Source: Anaerolineae bacterium
Lineage (GTDB): Bacteria > Chloroflexota > Anaerolineae > B4-G1
DNA: 8,803 nt
Assembly: GCA_030612585.1 (NCBI GenBank)
Contig: JAUWNP010000188.1
Coordinates: 1 to 8,803, forward strand
Direction of reading: 5' to 3'
The first letter of the stretch is position 1; each line of letters opens with the position of its first letter. Under the pieces are notes generated by a model that was not told the origin of the DNA, made no database searches, and saw nothing but the letters and a program-made list of their open reading frames with translations. Made by a program: the position numbers and the translations under genes. Positions 1 through 6,554 of the stretch are shown here, in pieces.

Positions 1-83
1 CGCCCCCCCCCGCCCGCCCCCCCCGCCGCGCCGGTGGGTGGCTCTCCCCCCCCGCTGCCGTGGGGGGGGGCCGGGGGGGGGCC
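1..83. other. C-run/G-run low-complexity sequence at window edge
   Basis: This stretch is almost entirely runs of C followed by runs of G, including C8 at 46-53, G9 at 62-70 and G9 at 73-81. It has the same layout as the element at 235-275 (C-run, short spacer, G-run, CC, G-run, then GGGCGGACATC) but in a degenerate form. It encodes nothing resembling HisD. It may be a decayed copy of the element or unreliable sequence at a contig end; the second looks more likely. Confidence 0.6.
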
Positions 84-685
84 GGGCGGACATCATCGCG
101 GCGTCGCTGGATGGACAGGGCGGCATCCTGCTCACCCCCTCTCGCCCGTTGGCGGAGGCGGTGCAGGCCGAGGTGACCCGGCAGATGCAGCCCCCACCCC
201 CTGCCCCTCCCCCACCTCTGGGGGAGGGGACACCTTCCCCCCCAAAGTGGGGGGGGACCAAGGGGGGGCGGGCGGACATCATCGCGGCGTCGCTGGATGG
301 ACAGGGCGGCATCGTCCTCACACCCGATCTGGAAACCGCCGTCCGCCTGGCCGACGAGTTCGCCCCAGAGCACCTCTGTCTCTCCGTCCGAGAGCCGGAG
401 AGATGGGCCGAGCGCGTCCACAACGCGGGCGGGCTTTTTCTGGGCGAGCATTCGTTCGAGGTGCTGGGGGATTACGTGGCCGGGCCGAGCCACGTGATGC
501 CCACCGGCGGCACGTCGAGATGGGCCTCGCCGGTGAACGTGCTCGACTTCGTCAAGATCACCAGCATCGTCGCGCTGGACGCCGACACCGCAGCCCGGCT
601 CAGCCCGCTGGCTGCCCGCCTGGCCCGCGCCGAATCGCTTTGCGCCCATGCGGCTGCCGCGACCATCCGACAGAAGCGCGGGTAA
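2..685 (+). CDS. hisD: Histidinol dehydrogenase, C-terminal part (5' end missing, start region suspect)
   Basis: HisD oxidises L-histidinol to L-histidine in two NAD-dependent, zinc-dependent steps, the end of the pathway. The frame is open to the window edge, so no start is assigned; the GTG at 38 is not a credible start. From about position 311 the protein is ordinary His[11 protein letters not shown] carries the catalytic Glu-His pair, [19 protein letters not shown] carries a zinc-ligand Asp and the conserved His, then [10 protein letters not shown], and near the C-terminus ESLCAHAAA supplies the last zinc-ligand His. Upstream, [21 protein letters not shown] also matches the family. Between these lies a Pro/Gly-rich in-frame insertion (about 190-269). 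Before ILLTP the expected zinc-binding Q-A-E-H segment is absent, replaced by a second copy of [14 protein letters not shown] behind homopolymeric sequence. The 3' part is certain; bases 1-127 are doubtful. hisC follows after 24 bases. Confidence 0.9.
   Translation, partial: APPRPPPPPRRWVALPPRCRGGGPGGGRADIIAASLDGQGGILLTPSRPLAEAVQAEVTRQMQPPPPAPPPPLGEGTPSPPKWGGTKGGRADIIAASLDGQGGIVLTPDLETAVRLADEFAPEHLCLSVREPERWAERVHNAGGLFLGEHSFEVLGDYVAGPSHVMPTGGTSRWASPVNVLDFVKITSIVALDADTAARLSPLAARLARAESLCAHAAAATIRQKRG
84..127 (+). repeat. 44-bp direct repeat, copy 1 (hisD duplicate)
   Basis: Identical over 44 bases to 270-313, at an offset of 186 bases (62 codons), so both copies are read in the same frame and encode [15 protein letters not shown]. 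Family knowledge places this segment once, just before the strand leading to APEHL. Copy 2 is in that natural place; copy 1 stands where the QAEH zinc-binding region should be. After the repeat the copies diverge into similar ILLTP and IVLTP segments, giving microhomology for a false join or recombination. Confidence 0.85.
190..269 (+). repeat. In-frame GC-rich palindromic element inserted in hisD
   Basis: Two hairpins in tandem. The first has a perfect 10-base stem, CCCCTCCCCC (204-213) against GGGGGAGGGG (220-229), with a 6-base loop. The second is a C7 run (237-243), AAAGT, and a G8 run (249-256), followed by ACCAA and a G7 run (262-268), then CGG. It is read through in frame as a Pro-rich then Gly-rich loop ([14 protein letters not shown], then [10 protein letters not shown]) that HisD does not normally have between the RQM helix and RADIIAASL. 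The second half closely matches the insert in hisH at 2804-2840. This resembles, by analogy, palindromic elements that insert into bacterial coding regions without breaking the frame. Confidence 0.7.
270..313 (+). repeat. 44-bp direct repeat, copy 2 (native hisD position)
   Basis: Exact match to 84-127. It is followed by normal HisD sequence ([22 protein letters not shown]), so this is the native copy. Confidence 0.85.
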
Positions 686-695
686 GGACGTCACC

Positions 696-700
696 AGGAG
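696..700 (+). promoter_or_regulatory. Ribosome binding site deciding the hisC start
   Basis: AGGAG lies directly against the ATG at 701 (no spacer) but 9 bases before the in-frame ATG at 710. The spacing favours 710 as the hisC start. Confidence 0.6.
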
Positions 701-709
701 ATGCAACCT

Positions 710-1807
710 ATGACCAAAACCGAAGGCCCTGCCCACCCATGCCTGAAGACCATCGAACCCTACGAGCCGCCAGACCTGGAGGCGGCAGCCGCACGCTCCG
801 GTCTGAGGGTAGAGCAACTGATCCGGCTGGACGCCAACGAGAATCCCTTTGGCCCGTCGCCCCCGGTGGCCCAGGCTCTGGCCGGCTACCCGGACTACGG
901 CTTCTATCCCGACTACCGGCCTCTGCAACAAGCGGTGGCCTGTTACGCCGGTGTCACACCGGAACAGGTTGTCCTGGGCAATGGGGCCGACGAACTGATT
1001 GACCTGACTACACGTCTGTTTGTGGAACCGGGCCAGGCGGTCGTCGTCTGCCCGCCGACTTTCAGTATGTACCGCTTCTTCGCGGAGGTGAACCGCTGCC
1101 GGGTGCTATCCGTCCCCCGCCGGGCGGACTTCTCAATGGACGTGGTGGCCATCGAGAGGGCGGTACAATTCGCAATTCGCAATTCGCAATTCGCAATTCC
1201 CAACTTGCTGTTCCTCGTCTCGCCCGGCAACCCCGATGGGCAGGCCATCTCCCTGGACGTGATACGGCGGCTGCTGGAGTTACCCCTGATGGTGGCGGTG
1301 GACGAGGCGTACATCGAGTTCGGCGGGGAAAGCGCCGTGACCCTCCTGCCCAAACACGAGAACCTGGTCATCATCCGCACCTTTAGCAAATGGGCCGGGC
1401 TGGCCGGGCTGCGGCTGGGGTACGCCCTGCTTGCACCACACCTGGCCGGCTACCTGGAGCGGATTCGAGCCCCATACAACGTCAACGCGGCGGCGGTGGT
1501 GGCCGCGCTGACCACCCTGGCCGATCTGGAGGACGTGCAGGCCAACGTAGCCTGTCTGATCGCCGAACGGGAACGGCTCCAGGAGAGCCTGGCAACGGTC
1601 CCCTGGTTAGAGCCGCTCCCCAGCCAGGCCAACTTCATCCTCTGCCATGTCAAGGGTCGCACCGCCCAGGAAGTAGTCGGCGCGCTGGCCCGGCGGGGCA
1701 TCCTGATACGCGGATTCTCCGATCCCGCGATGGCAGGATATATCCGCATCAGCGTTGGCAGGCCGGATCAGGCCGATGTGCTCGTTGCAGTGTTGAAGGA
1801 GTTATGA
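710..1807 (+). CDS. hisC: Histidinol-phosphate aminotransferase
   Basis: PLP enzyme of fold type I that transfers an amino group from glutamate to imidazole acetol phosphate, giving histidinol phosphate. From the start at 710 it has 365 residues, normal for HisC. Visible motifs: [12 protein letters not shown] near the N-terminus, LGNGADELI (cofactor phosphate region), LVSPGNPDG with the PLP-contacting Asn, VDEAYIEF with Asp198 and Tyr201, and [15 protein letters not shown] with Schiff-base Lys227 and Arg235. YIRISVG near the end holds the Arg expected to bind the substrate carboxylate. An in-frame ATG at 701 would add three residues, but its ribosome site has no spacing. Oddly, the segment [13 protein letters not shown] just before the LLFLVSP strand is written by a heptanucleotide tandem repeat (1166-1200). 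The gene shares ATGA with the upstream candidate start of hisB, indicating translational coupling. Confidence 0.96.
   Translation: MTKTEGPAHPCLKTIEPYEPPDLEAAAARSGLRVEQLIRLDANENPFGPSPPVAQALAGYPDYGFYPDYRPLQQAVACYAGVTPEQVVLGNGADELIDLTTRLFVEPGQAVVVCPPTFSMYRFFAEVNRCRVLSVPRRADFSMDVVAIERAVQFAIRNSQFAIPNLLFLVSPGNPDGQAISLDVIRRLLELPLMVAVDEAYIEFGGESAVTLLPKHENLVIIRTFSKWAGLAGLRLGYALLAPHLAGYLERIRAPYNVNAAAVVAALTTLADLEDVQANVACLIAERERLQESLATVPWLEPLPSQANFILCHVKGRTAQEVVGALARRGILIRGFSDPAMAGYIRISVGRPDQADVLVAVLKEL
1166..1200 (+). repeat. Heptanucleotide tandem repeat inside hisC
   Basis: Four perfect CAATTCG units (1166-1193) followed by CAATTCC (1194-1200). Because 7 is coprime to 3, the array reads as the same seven-residue cycle, FAIRNSQ, in every frame and never gives a stop. 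It encodes part of the variable stretch ahead of the LLFLVSP strand of HisC. The same heptamer type occurs at 2410-2468 and 6555-6575. Confidence 0.93.
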
Positions 1808-2406
1808 TCATAATGACTACGCGAAAGGCAGCCATCCATCGCCAGACTAAAGAGACGGACGTTCAAATCACCCTCGACCTGGACGGCGCAGGGGAGTACG
1901 AGATAGAGACCGGCATCGGCTTCCTCGACCATATGCTGGCCCACGTTGCCGTTCACGGCCTGTTCGACCTGGCGGTGCAGGCGAGCGGCGACCTGCACGT
2001 GGACCCCCACCACACGGTCGAGGACGTGGCCCTGACCCTGGGGGAGGCCTTCGACCAGGCTTTGGGTGACCGGGCGGGCATCGTCCGCATCGGCTCGGCA
2101 ACCGTGCCGATGGACGAATCGCTGGCCTTCGTCGCCGTGGATCTCTCCGGGCGACCCTACTGCGTGGCCGAGATGGACTGGGCCGGGCCGGCTGTCGGCG
2201 GCTTGCCGGTGACACTGATCCCCCACTTCTTCGAGTCATTCGCCGTCACCGCCCGCGCCAACGTCCACGCCCGCGTCCTCTACGGGCGGGACAACCACCA
2301 CAAGGCCGAGGCGCTGTTCAAAGCGTTAGGCCGCGCCCTCGACGCCGCCACCCGCCTCGACCCACGCCGAGGCAAGACAGTGCCTTCGACCAAGGGAATA
2401 CTATAA
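1804..2406 (+). CDS. hisB: Imidazoleglycerol-phosphate dehydratase (monofunctional)
   Basis: Manganese enzyme that dehydrates imidazole glycerol phosphate to imidazole acetol phosphate. At 201 residues it is the stand-alone dehydratase, lacking the N-terminal HAD phosphatase domain of the bifunctional enterobacterial HisB. Motifs in order: HRQTKET at the N-terminus, [34 protein letters not shown] (metal-binding His and Glu), [24 protein letters not shown], and [17 protein letters not shown] (second metal-binding motif). The start at 1804 overlaps the hisC stop as ATGA. AAGGAG at 1796-1801 lies only 2 bases before it but 11 before the in-frame ATG at 1813, so a protein three residues shorter is equally possible. 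A separate histidinol-phosphate phosphatase is needed in this organism. Confidence 0.96.
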   Translation: MIIMTTRKAAIHRQTKETDVQITLDLDGAGEYEIETGIGFLDHMLAHVAVHGLFDLAVQASGDLHVDPHHTVEDVALTLGEAFDQALGDRAGIVRIGSATVPMDESLAFVAVDLSGRPYCVAEMDWAGPAVGGLPVTLIPHFFESFAVTARANVHARVLYGRDNHHKAEALFKALGRALDAATRLDPRRGKTVPSTKGIL

Positions 2407-2409
2407 ACT

Positions 2410-2468
2410 CGCCATTCACCATTCGCCATTCACCATTCGCCATTCGCAATTCGCTATTCGCAATTCGC
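2410..2468 (+). repeat. Heptanucleotide array filling the hisB-hisH gap
   Basis: Eight consecutive 7-base units of the pattern C-G/A-C-N-ATT (CGCCATT, CACCATT, CGCAATT, CGCTATT variants) run from 2410 to 2465, then CGC abuts the hisH ATG. It fills almost the whole 62-base gap between the hisB stop and the hisH start. It is pyrimidine-rich and contains no Shine-Dalgarno-like sequence, so hisH has no visible ribosome binding site. Confidence 0.93.
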
Positions 2469-3122
2469 ATGATCGCCCTGATTGACTACGGAGCCGGAAA
2501 CGTACGCTCGGTGCAAAAGGCACTGGAGGCCATCGGAGCCAAGGTGCGGCTGGTCCGCGAGCCCGACGCGCTCCTGACCGCCGAGAAAATTGTGCTACCC
2601 GGCGTCGGAGCCTTCGGCGACTGTATGGCCGGCCTACACCGCGCCGGGCTGGTGGACGCGCTGCACCAGGCGGTCGAGCGAGGCAAGCCGCTGCTGGGCA
2701 TCTGCGTTGGCATGCAGGTGCTGTTCGAGGAAGGCGAGGAGATGGGACGCCACACCGGGCTGAGCCTCCTGCCTGGGCGCGTGATCCGCTTCTTTTTCCC
2801 ACTTCCCCCCCAAAATTGGGGGGGACCGGGGGGGGGCGGGGAGAGGTTTCCCCTCAAAATTCCTCACACCGGCTGGAACCAGGTCGAGCCAGTCGGCGTC
2901 AACCCCCTGCTCCACGACCTGCCAACCGGCGCGTGGGCCTACTTCAATCACGCCTACTACTGTCAAGCCCGTCCAGAGCATACCCTTGCCGTCACCGACT
3001 ACGGCGGGCCGTTCCCCTCGGTCGTTGGCCGGGGGCAGGTCTACGGCGTCCAGTTCCACCCGGAGAAGAGCCAGGAGGTGGGACTGCACATCTTGCAAAA
3101 CTTCGTGGAGCGTGGAGAATAG
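2469..3122 (+). CDS. hisH: Imidazole glycerol phosphate synthase, glutaminase subunit
   Basis: Class I glutamine amidotransferase that releases ammonia from glutamine and channels it to HisF. The start at 2469 gives the normal N-terminus MIALIDYGAGNVRSV. Catalytic triad residues are visible: nucleophile Cys79 in LLGICVGMQVLFE, and His197 and Glu199 in GVQFHPEKS. KIPHTGWNQV and YFNHAYY are also typical. It has 217 residues against roughly 200 for the family. The excess is a Pro/Gly-rich insert at about residues 109-127, after LLPGRVIRF and before PLKIPHTGWN, encoded by the palindromic element at 2793-2849. No Shine-Dalgarno precedes the start, where the upstream sequence is a pyrimidine-rich heptamer array. 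The TAG stop (3120-3122) lies in the first unit of the next heptamer array. Confidence 0.96.
   Translation: MIALIDYGAGNVRSVQKALEAIGAKVRLVREPDALLTAEKIVLPGVGAFGDCMAGLHRAGLVDALHQAVERGKPLLGICVGMQVLFEEGEEMGRHTGLSLLPGRVIRFFFPLPPQNWGGPGGGGERFPLKIPHTGWNQVEPVGVNPLLHDLPTGAWAYFNHAYYCQARPEHTLAVTDYGGPFPSVVGRGQVYGVQFHPEKSQEVGLHILQNFVERGE
2793..2849 (+). repeat. In-frame GC-rich palindromic element inserted in hisH
   Basis: The core is C7 (2805-2811), AAAATT, G7 (2818-2824), ACC, G9 (2828-2836), then CGGG. This closely follows the hisD insert: C7, AAAGT, G8, ACCAA, G7, CGG. It encodes FFPLPPQNWGGPGGGGERF, comparable to [10 protein letters not shown] in HisD. HisH proteins normally pass directly from the GRVxRF strand to the LKxPHxGWN segment, so this is an added surface loop. 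The C7/G7 arms can form a strong RNA hairpin. Confidence 0.8.
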
Positions 3123-3192
3123 AGATTAGAGACTAGAGATTAGAGAATGGAGATTAGAGAATGGAGAATGGAGAATGGAGAATAGGGAGTGG
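3116..3192 (+). repeat. Heptanucleotide array spanning hisH stop to hisA start
   Basis: Eleven 7-base units of the family AGAATGG, AGATTAG, AGACTAG, AGAATAG, GGAGTGG. The first unit contains the TAG stop of hisH (3120-3122); the unit at 3172-3178 contains the ATG of hisA (3175-3177). Adjoining units create GGAG followed by ATG: the GGAG at 3163-3166 sits 8 bases ahead of the hisA ATG. The array therefore serves as both intergenic spacer and translation start signal. Confidence 0.93.
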
Positions 3193-3939
3193 AGAGTCTA
3201 TCCGGCCATAGACTTGCGGCGGGGAGGGGTCGTGCGGCTGAGGCAGGGGGACCCGGGGCGGGAAACGAAGTACGCCGACGATCCATCGGGCGTGGCTCGC
3301 CGCTGGCAGGAAGCCGGTGCAGAATGGCTGCACGTCGTCAACCTGGACGGGGCCTTTGGCGAGCGCAGCAGACTGGAAAGTCTGCCCCACGACAGACAGG
3401 AGAATCTGGTCGCGCTGGAACACATTCTGATGACCGGACTGCACGTTCAGTTCGGCGGGGGGTTGCGCAATCTCGAATCCATCCACCGGGTGTTGGACCT
3501 GGGCGTGAGCCGGGTGGTGGTCGGCACGGCGGCGGTGGAGAACCCGGCGCTGGTCGAGGAAACGCTGGAAACATTCGGGCCGCAGCGGGTCGCCGTGGCG
3601 ATTGACGCCCGCGAAGGGAAAGTGCGCACGCATGGTTGGCAGGAAACGACTTCGATGACAGCCATGGAACTGGCTGGTCAATGGGCCGCCCGAGGGGTGC
3701 GCTGGGTCATCTTCACCGACGTATCCCGCGATGGGATGGGCAGTGGCATCAACCTGGAAGCGACGGCTCAACTGGCACAGGCGACCGGTCTGCACGTCAT
3801 CGCCTCTGGCGGCGTGGCCAGCCTGGAGGACGTGCGGCGGGCTTATGAGGCCGGGTTGAGCGGGGTCATCATCGGACGCGCCCTCTACGAGGGGCAGGTG
3901 GCGCTGGAGGATGCGCTGCGTGTGGGGACGGCAACGTAG
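3175..3939 (+). CDS. hisA: ProFAR isomerase (phosphoribosylformimino-AICAR-phosphate isomerase)
   Basis: TIM-barrel enzyme performing the Amadori rearrangement of ProFAR to PRFAR, the substrate of HisF/HisH. It has 254 residues. Motifs: VYPAIDLRRGGVVRL with the first catalytic Asp, LHVVNLDGAFG, VQFGGGLRN, RVVVGTAAVENP, VAIDAREGKVRTHGW, FTDVSRDGMGSGIN with the second catalytic Asp, then phosphate-binding VIASGGVASLEDV and GVIIGRALYEG. The start at 3175 is chosen by elimination. The frame has an in-frame TAG at 3127-3129 and no other usual start codon before VYPAIDL. The first residues (MENREW) are encoded by the heptamer array, so the start codon and part of the N-terminus derive from repeat sequence. 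hisF follows after 29 bases. Confidence 0.96.
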   Translation: MENREWRVYPAIDLRRGGVVRLRQGDPGRETKYADDPSGVARRWQEAGAEWLHVVNLDGAFGERSRLESLPHDRQENLVALEHILMTGLHVQFGGGLRNLESIHRVLDLGVSRVVVGTAAVENPALVEETLETFGPQRVAVAIDAREGKVRTHGWQETTSMTAMELAGQWAARGVRWVIFTDVSRDGMGSGINLEATAQLAQATGLHVIASGGVASLEDVRRAYEAGLSGVIIGRALYEGQVALEDALRVGTAT

Positions 3940-3968
3940 ATAAGCATTGAGGGAGGAAGGGAAGAAAT

Positions 3969-4739
3969 ATGTTGGCTAAACGAATCATCCCCTGCCTGGA
4001 CATCAAACACGGACGAGTCGTCAAAGGCGTCAACTTCGTCAACCTGCGCGACGCCGGTGACCCGGTAGAGAATGCCCGTCTCTACAACGCCGAGGGAGCC
4101 GACGAACTGGTCTTCCTCGACATCTCGGCCACGCCGGAGGGCAAAGCCACGACAGTGGAGATGGTGCGCCAGGTGGCCACCGAGGTCTTCATGCCCTTCA
4201 CTGTCGGCGGAGGAGTGCGCACCGTCGAGGATGCGCGGGCGCTGTTGCTGGCCGGCGCCGACAAGGTGAGCATCAACACAGCCGCCGTCCGTTACCCGGA
4301 ACTCCTCACCGCAGCCGCAGAACGCTTCGGTAGCCAGTGTATCGTCATCGCCGTTGACGCCAAGCAGGTCGCCGAGGCCCCCTCCCGCTGGGAGGTCTAC
4401 GTCAGCGGCGGGCGCACGCCGACGGGGCTGGACGCATTGGAGTGGATGGTACGGGCGGTCGAACTGGGGGCCGGGGAGGTACTACTGACCAGCATGGACG
4501 CCGACGGCACCCTGGCCGGTTACGACCTGGCACTGACCCGCGCCGTGGCCCAGGCGGTGCCGGTGCCGGTCATCGCCAGCGGCGGAGCCGGATGCCTGGA
4601 ACACTTCGCCCAGGCGCTCACCGACGGCCAGGCCGACGCTGCGCTGGCCGCCTCCCTGTTCCACGACCGGGTACTGAGCATCGGCGAGGTGAAGGCGTAC
4701 CTGGCGGACAGGGGGATTCCGGTAAGAAATGACAAATGA
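3969..4739 (+). CDS. hisF: Imidazole glycerol phosphate synthase, cyclase subunit
   Basis: TIM-barrel cyclase that joins ammonia from HisH to PRFAR, giving imidazole glycerol phosphate and AICAR. It has 256 residues, normal for the family. Catalytic Asp11 ([13 protein letters not shown]) and Asp130 (IVIAVDAK) are in place. [77 protein letters not shown] and PVIASGGAG are all standard. A purine-rich ribosome site (GGAGGAAGG, 3952-3960) lies 8 bases before ATG, the clearest in the his cluster. The natural C-terminus ends near DRGIPVR; the last residues NDK and the TGA stop come from the AAATGAC heptamer array, which also contains the hisI start. Confidence 0.97.
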   Translation: MLAKRIIPCLDIKHGRVVKGVNFVNLRDAGDPVENARLYNAEGADELVFLDISATPEGKATTVEMVRQVATEVFMPFTVGGGVRTVEDARALLLAGADKVSINTAAVRYPELLTAAAERFGSQCIVIAVDAKQVAEAPSRWEVYVSGGRTPTGLDALEWMVRAVELGAGEVLLTSMDADGTLAGYDLALTRAVAQAVPVPVIASGGAGCLEHFAQALTDGQADAALAASLFHDRVLSIGEVKAYLADRGIPVRNDK

Positions 4740-4755
4740 GCAAATGACAAATGAC
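4727..4755 (+). repeat. AAATGAC heptamer array across the hisF/hisI junction
   Basis: Units AAATGAC (4727-4733), AAATGAG (4734-4740), a single extra C, then AAATGAC twice (4742-4755). The heptamer contains ATGA, so tandem copies offer start and stop codons in overlapping frames. The array supplies the end of hisF, its TGA (4737-4739), and two candidate hisI starts (4729 and 4744). Confidence 0.88.
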
Positions 4756-5067
4756 AAAACAGACATCAGGTTTGACGAGCGGGGGCTGGTGCCGGCGGTG
4801 GTGCAGGATGGTGCGACCGGCCAGGTCTTGATGGTGGCCTGGATGAACGAAGAGGCGCTGCGGCGTACCCGGGAGACCGGACAGGCCCACTTCTGGAGCC
4901 GCAGCCGCCAGGAGTTGTGGCATAAGGGAGCCACCTCCGGCAACTTTATGAACGTGCGCGAGATATGGGTGGATTGCGACGCCGATACGCTGCTTCTGAA
5001 GGTGGCCCCAGCCGGCCCCGCCTGCCATACCGGTCATCGAAGTTGCTTCTACCGGAGGTTGGCGTGA
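4729..5067 (+). CDS. hisI: Phosphoribosyl-AMP cyclohydrolase
   Basis: Zinc/magnesium enzyme that hydrolyses the purine ring of phosphoribosyl-AMP, the third pathway step. It has 112 residues and is not fused to HisE. The whole signature is present: [54 protein letters not shown] (82-86, metal ligands), and [12 protein letters not shown] with Cys99 and Cys106. The start at 4729 overlaps hisF by 11 bases; an in-frame ATG at 4744 would remove five repeat-encoded residues and the overlap. Neither has a good ribosome site: the nearest purine run is AGGGGG at 4710-4715, 13 bases before 4729. Translation probably depends on coupling to hisF. Confidence 0.95.
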   Translation: MTNEQMTNDKTDIRFDERGLVPAVVQDGATGQVLMVAWMNEEALRRTRETGQAHFWSRSRQELWHKGATSGNFMNVREIWVDCDADTLLLKVAPAGPACHTGHRSCFYRRLA

Positions 5068-5348
5068 TGAGCGCTGTCCTGGACACCTTGTTCGCCACCA
5101 TCCTCGACCGCCAGGCCAACCCCCGGCCCGGCTCCTACACCGCCCGGCTGCTGGACGCGGGCGAGGACGAGATCCTCAAGAAAGTCGGCGAGGAGGCGAT
5201 GGAGGTCATCCTGGCCGCCAAGGGGCAGGGAGACGAGCGTCTTATATCTGAAGTAGCCGATCTCTTCTACCACCTGCTGGTGCTGCTGGCAGTGCGGGGG
5301 CAGACCCTGGCCGACGTCGAGGCGGAACTGGTGCGGAGGCGACGATGA
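5067..5348 (+). CDS. hisE: Phosphoribosyl-ATP pyrophosphatase
   Basis: MazG-like all-alpha pyrophosphohydrolase converting phosphoribosyl-ATP to phosphoribosyl-AMP and pyrophosphate, the second pathway step. It has 93 residues. [31 protein letters not shown] carries the acidic metal-binding helix, and [18 protein letters not shown] the second acidic motif. ATG at 5067 overlaps the hisI TGA by one base (TGATG), with GGAGG at 5054-5058 eight bases upstream. A GTG at 5064 would add one residue and give a 4-base overlap. Its last codons hold the ribosome site of the next gene, with which it shares ATGA. Confidence 0.95.
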   Translation: MSAVLDTLFATILDRQANPRPGSYTARLLDAGEDEILKKVGEEAMEVILAAKGQGDERLISEVADLFYHLLVLLAVRGQTLADVEAELVRRRR

Positions 5349-6529
5349 TCCACCTTTTTCTGTTCGACGTGGACGGGGTACTGACGGACGCGCAGGGCTA
5401 CCTGAAGGCGCTGCAGGACACAGTAGCCCACTTTTCCCGACAGATGGGGGTTGGTGACCTCCCACCGACGGAGGAGGAAGCGCGGGCCTTCGAAGCCTAC
5501 GGCCTGACGAGCGAGTGGGACTCGGGACCGGCCTGCGTGGTAACGCTGCTGCTGGAGCGGCTGCGCCGGGAGCCGTCCCTCCCGTTGCCTCCCCATTGGC
5601 CGGACGCCCTCTCCCTCCTGGCCACACATCCATACCCACTCCTCCATCCCGACTACACAGCCCTGGCGCGGAGGGTGGGCGAGCGTCTGGGAGGACAGGC
5701 GAGCTCAGCCCAGGCAGCATGCGCTACTCTGTGGGATGAAGTGGAAGCAACTCCCAGCCTGGAGGCTCATCGGCCCGCACTGGCTGCGCTGCTGGACACA
5801 CTGCTCGGTCACACCAACGACTTCTTCCGCGCGCCGGTGACGCGACATTTCCAACACCTGGTGATCGGAAGCCAGGGAGTGACCGAGACCTACGGCATCG
5901 AACCCGACTTTGACAGCATGGTCTATCTCCACCATTACGACCGCCCGCTCCTTACGCCCGTCACCCGTGCTCGACTACACGAAGCAACCACCGGCGAGCA
6001 GGCCCGCATCGCCATCTACACCGCCCGTCCTAGCCTGCCCCCGGTCGAGGCAGACGAACCAGCGCTAGGCTACTCCCCGGAGGCAGAAATGGCCCGCTCG
6101 CTGGTTGGCCTGGAGGCTTGGCCCCTCATCAGCCTGGGACGTATACGCTGGCTGGCCCGCCAGGTGGGCCAGGAGGTCGAGCGGCTGATCAAGCCCTGCC
6201 CGGTGCAGGCGCTGGCCGCCGTCGGAGCAGCCTGGTCGGGCCAGGAGACCGCCGCGTTGGAGGCAGCGCTGGCCCTGCACCGCGACGGCGAACTGCGTCC
6301 CCCTCTGAGCGACCTGAAACCGGTCACCCTCCACGTCTTTGAGGACACCACTGGTGGATTGGAGGCGGCGGAGCGCGGCGTCGAGGAGTTGCGGGCAGCA
6401 GGAGCGACCATCGAGTGGCAACCTTATGGCATCACCCCCGCCGACGGCCCCAAAGCAGCGGCGATGGTCACGCGGGGCGTGCCAACCTACCCATCGGTCA
6501 ACGAGGCCGTCCTGACCGCACTACGCTGA
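5345..6529 (+). CDS. HAD-superfamily hydrolase, candidate histidinol-phosphate phosphatase
   Basis: A 394-residue protein with recognisable HAD catalytic motifs: motif [10 protein letters not shown] with nucleophile Asp8 and acid/base Asp10; motif II Thr226 in IAIYTARPS; motif III Lys283 in LIKPCP; motif IV Glu333-Asp334 in [16 protein letters not shown]. About 210 residues separate motifs I and II, much more than in simple HAD phosphatases, implying a large helical cap domain that may set substrate choice. No signal peptide or membrane segment is evident, so it is probably cytoplasmic. GGAGG at 5335-5339 lies 5 bases before ATG, and the start overlaps the hisE stop by 4 bases. This coupling, and the absence here of any HisB-N, HisN or PHP-type phosphatase, make histidinol-phosphate phosphatase the leading inferred role. 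It could instead be a phosphatase for another sugar or nucleotide phosphate. The HAD assignment is firm; the substrate is not. Confidence 0.85.
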   Translation: MIHLFLFDVDGVLTDAQGYLKALQDTVAHFSRQMGVGDLPPTEEEARAFEAYGLTSEWDSGPACVVTLLLERLRREPSLPLPPHWPDALSLLATHPYPLLHPDYTALARRVGERLGGQASSAQAACATLWDEVEATPSLEAHRPALAALLDTLLGHTNDFFRAPVTRHFQHLVIGSQGVTETYGIEPDFDSMVYLHHYDRPLLTPVTRARLHEATTGEQARIAIYTARPSLPPVEADEPALGYSPEAEMARSLVGLEAWPLISLGRIRWLARQVGQEVERLIKPCPVQALAAVGAAWSGQETAALEAALALHRDGELRPPLSDLKPVTLHVFEDTTGGLEAAERGVEELRAAGATIEWQPYGITPADGPKAAAMVTRGVPTYPSVNEAVLTALR

Positions 6530-6554
6530 TTCGAACTTCTCGAGAACGCAAACC

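Noticed and set aside
204..229. Perfect hairpin in hisD as an intrinsic terminator
   Set aside because: It is inside an open coding frame and is followed by mixed sequence and then C and G runs, not a T-run.
34..1002. 322-codon + strand frame overlapping hisD and hisC
   Set aside because: Out of frame with both genes; Pro/Arg/Gly-rich translation without any family signature, typical of a GC-rich shadow.
1390..1803. Upstream extension of the hisB frame into hisC
   Set aside because: The extension is the out-of-frame shadow of hisC; HisB homology begins right after 1804.
2410..3192. Repeat arrays as possible CRISPR remnants
   Set aside because: Units are 7 bases in direct tandem with no spacers, and no cas genes are present.
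6537..6546. TTCTCGAGAA palindrome before purH as an operator
   Set aside because: A single 10-base palindrome is too short and matches no known operator I can name; no promoter accompanies it.
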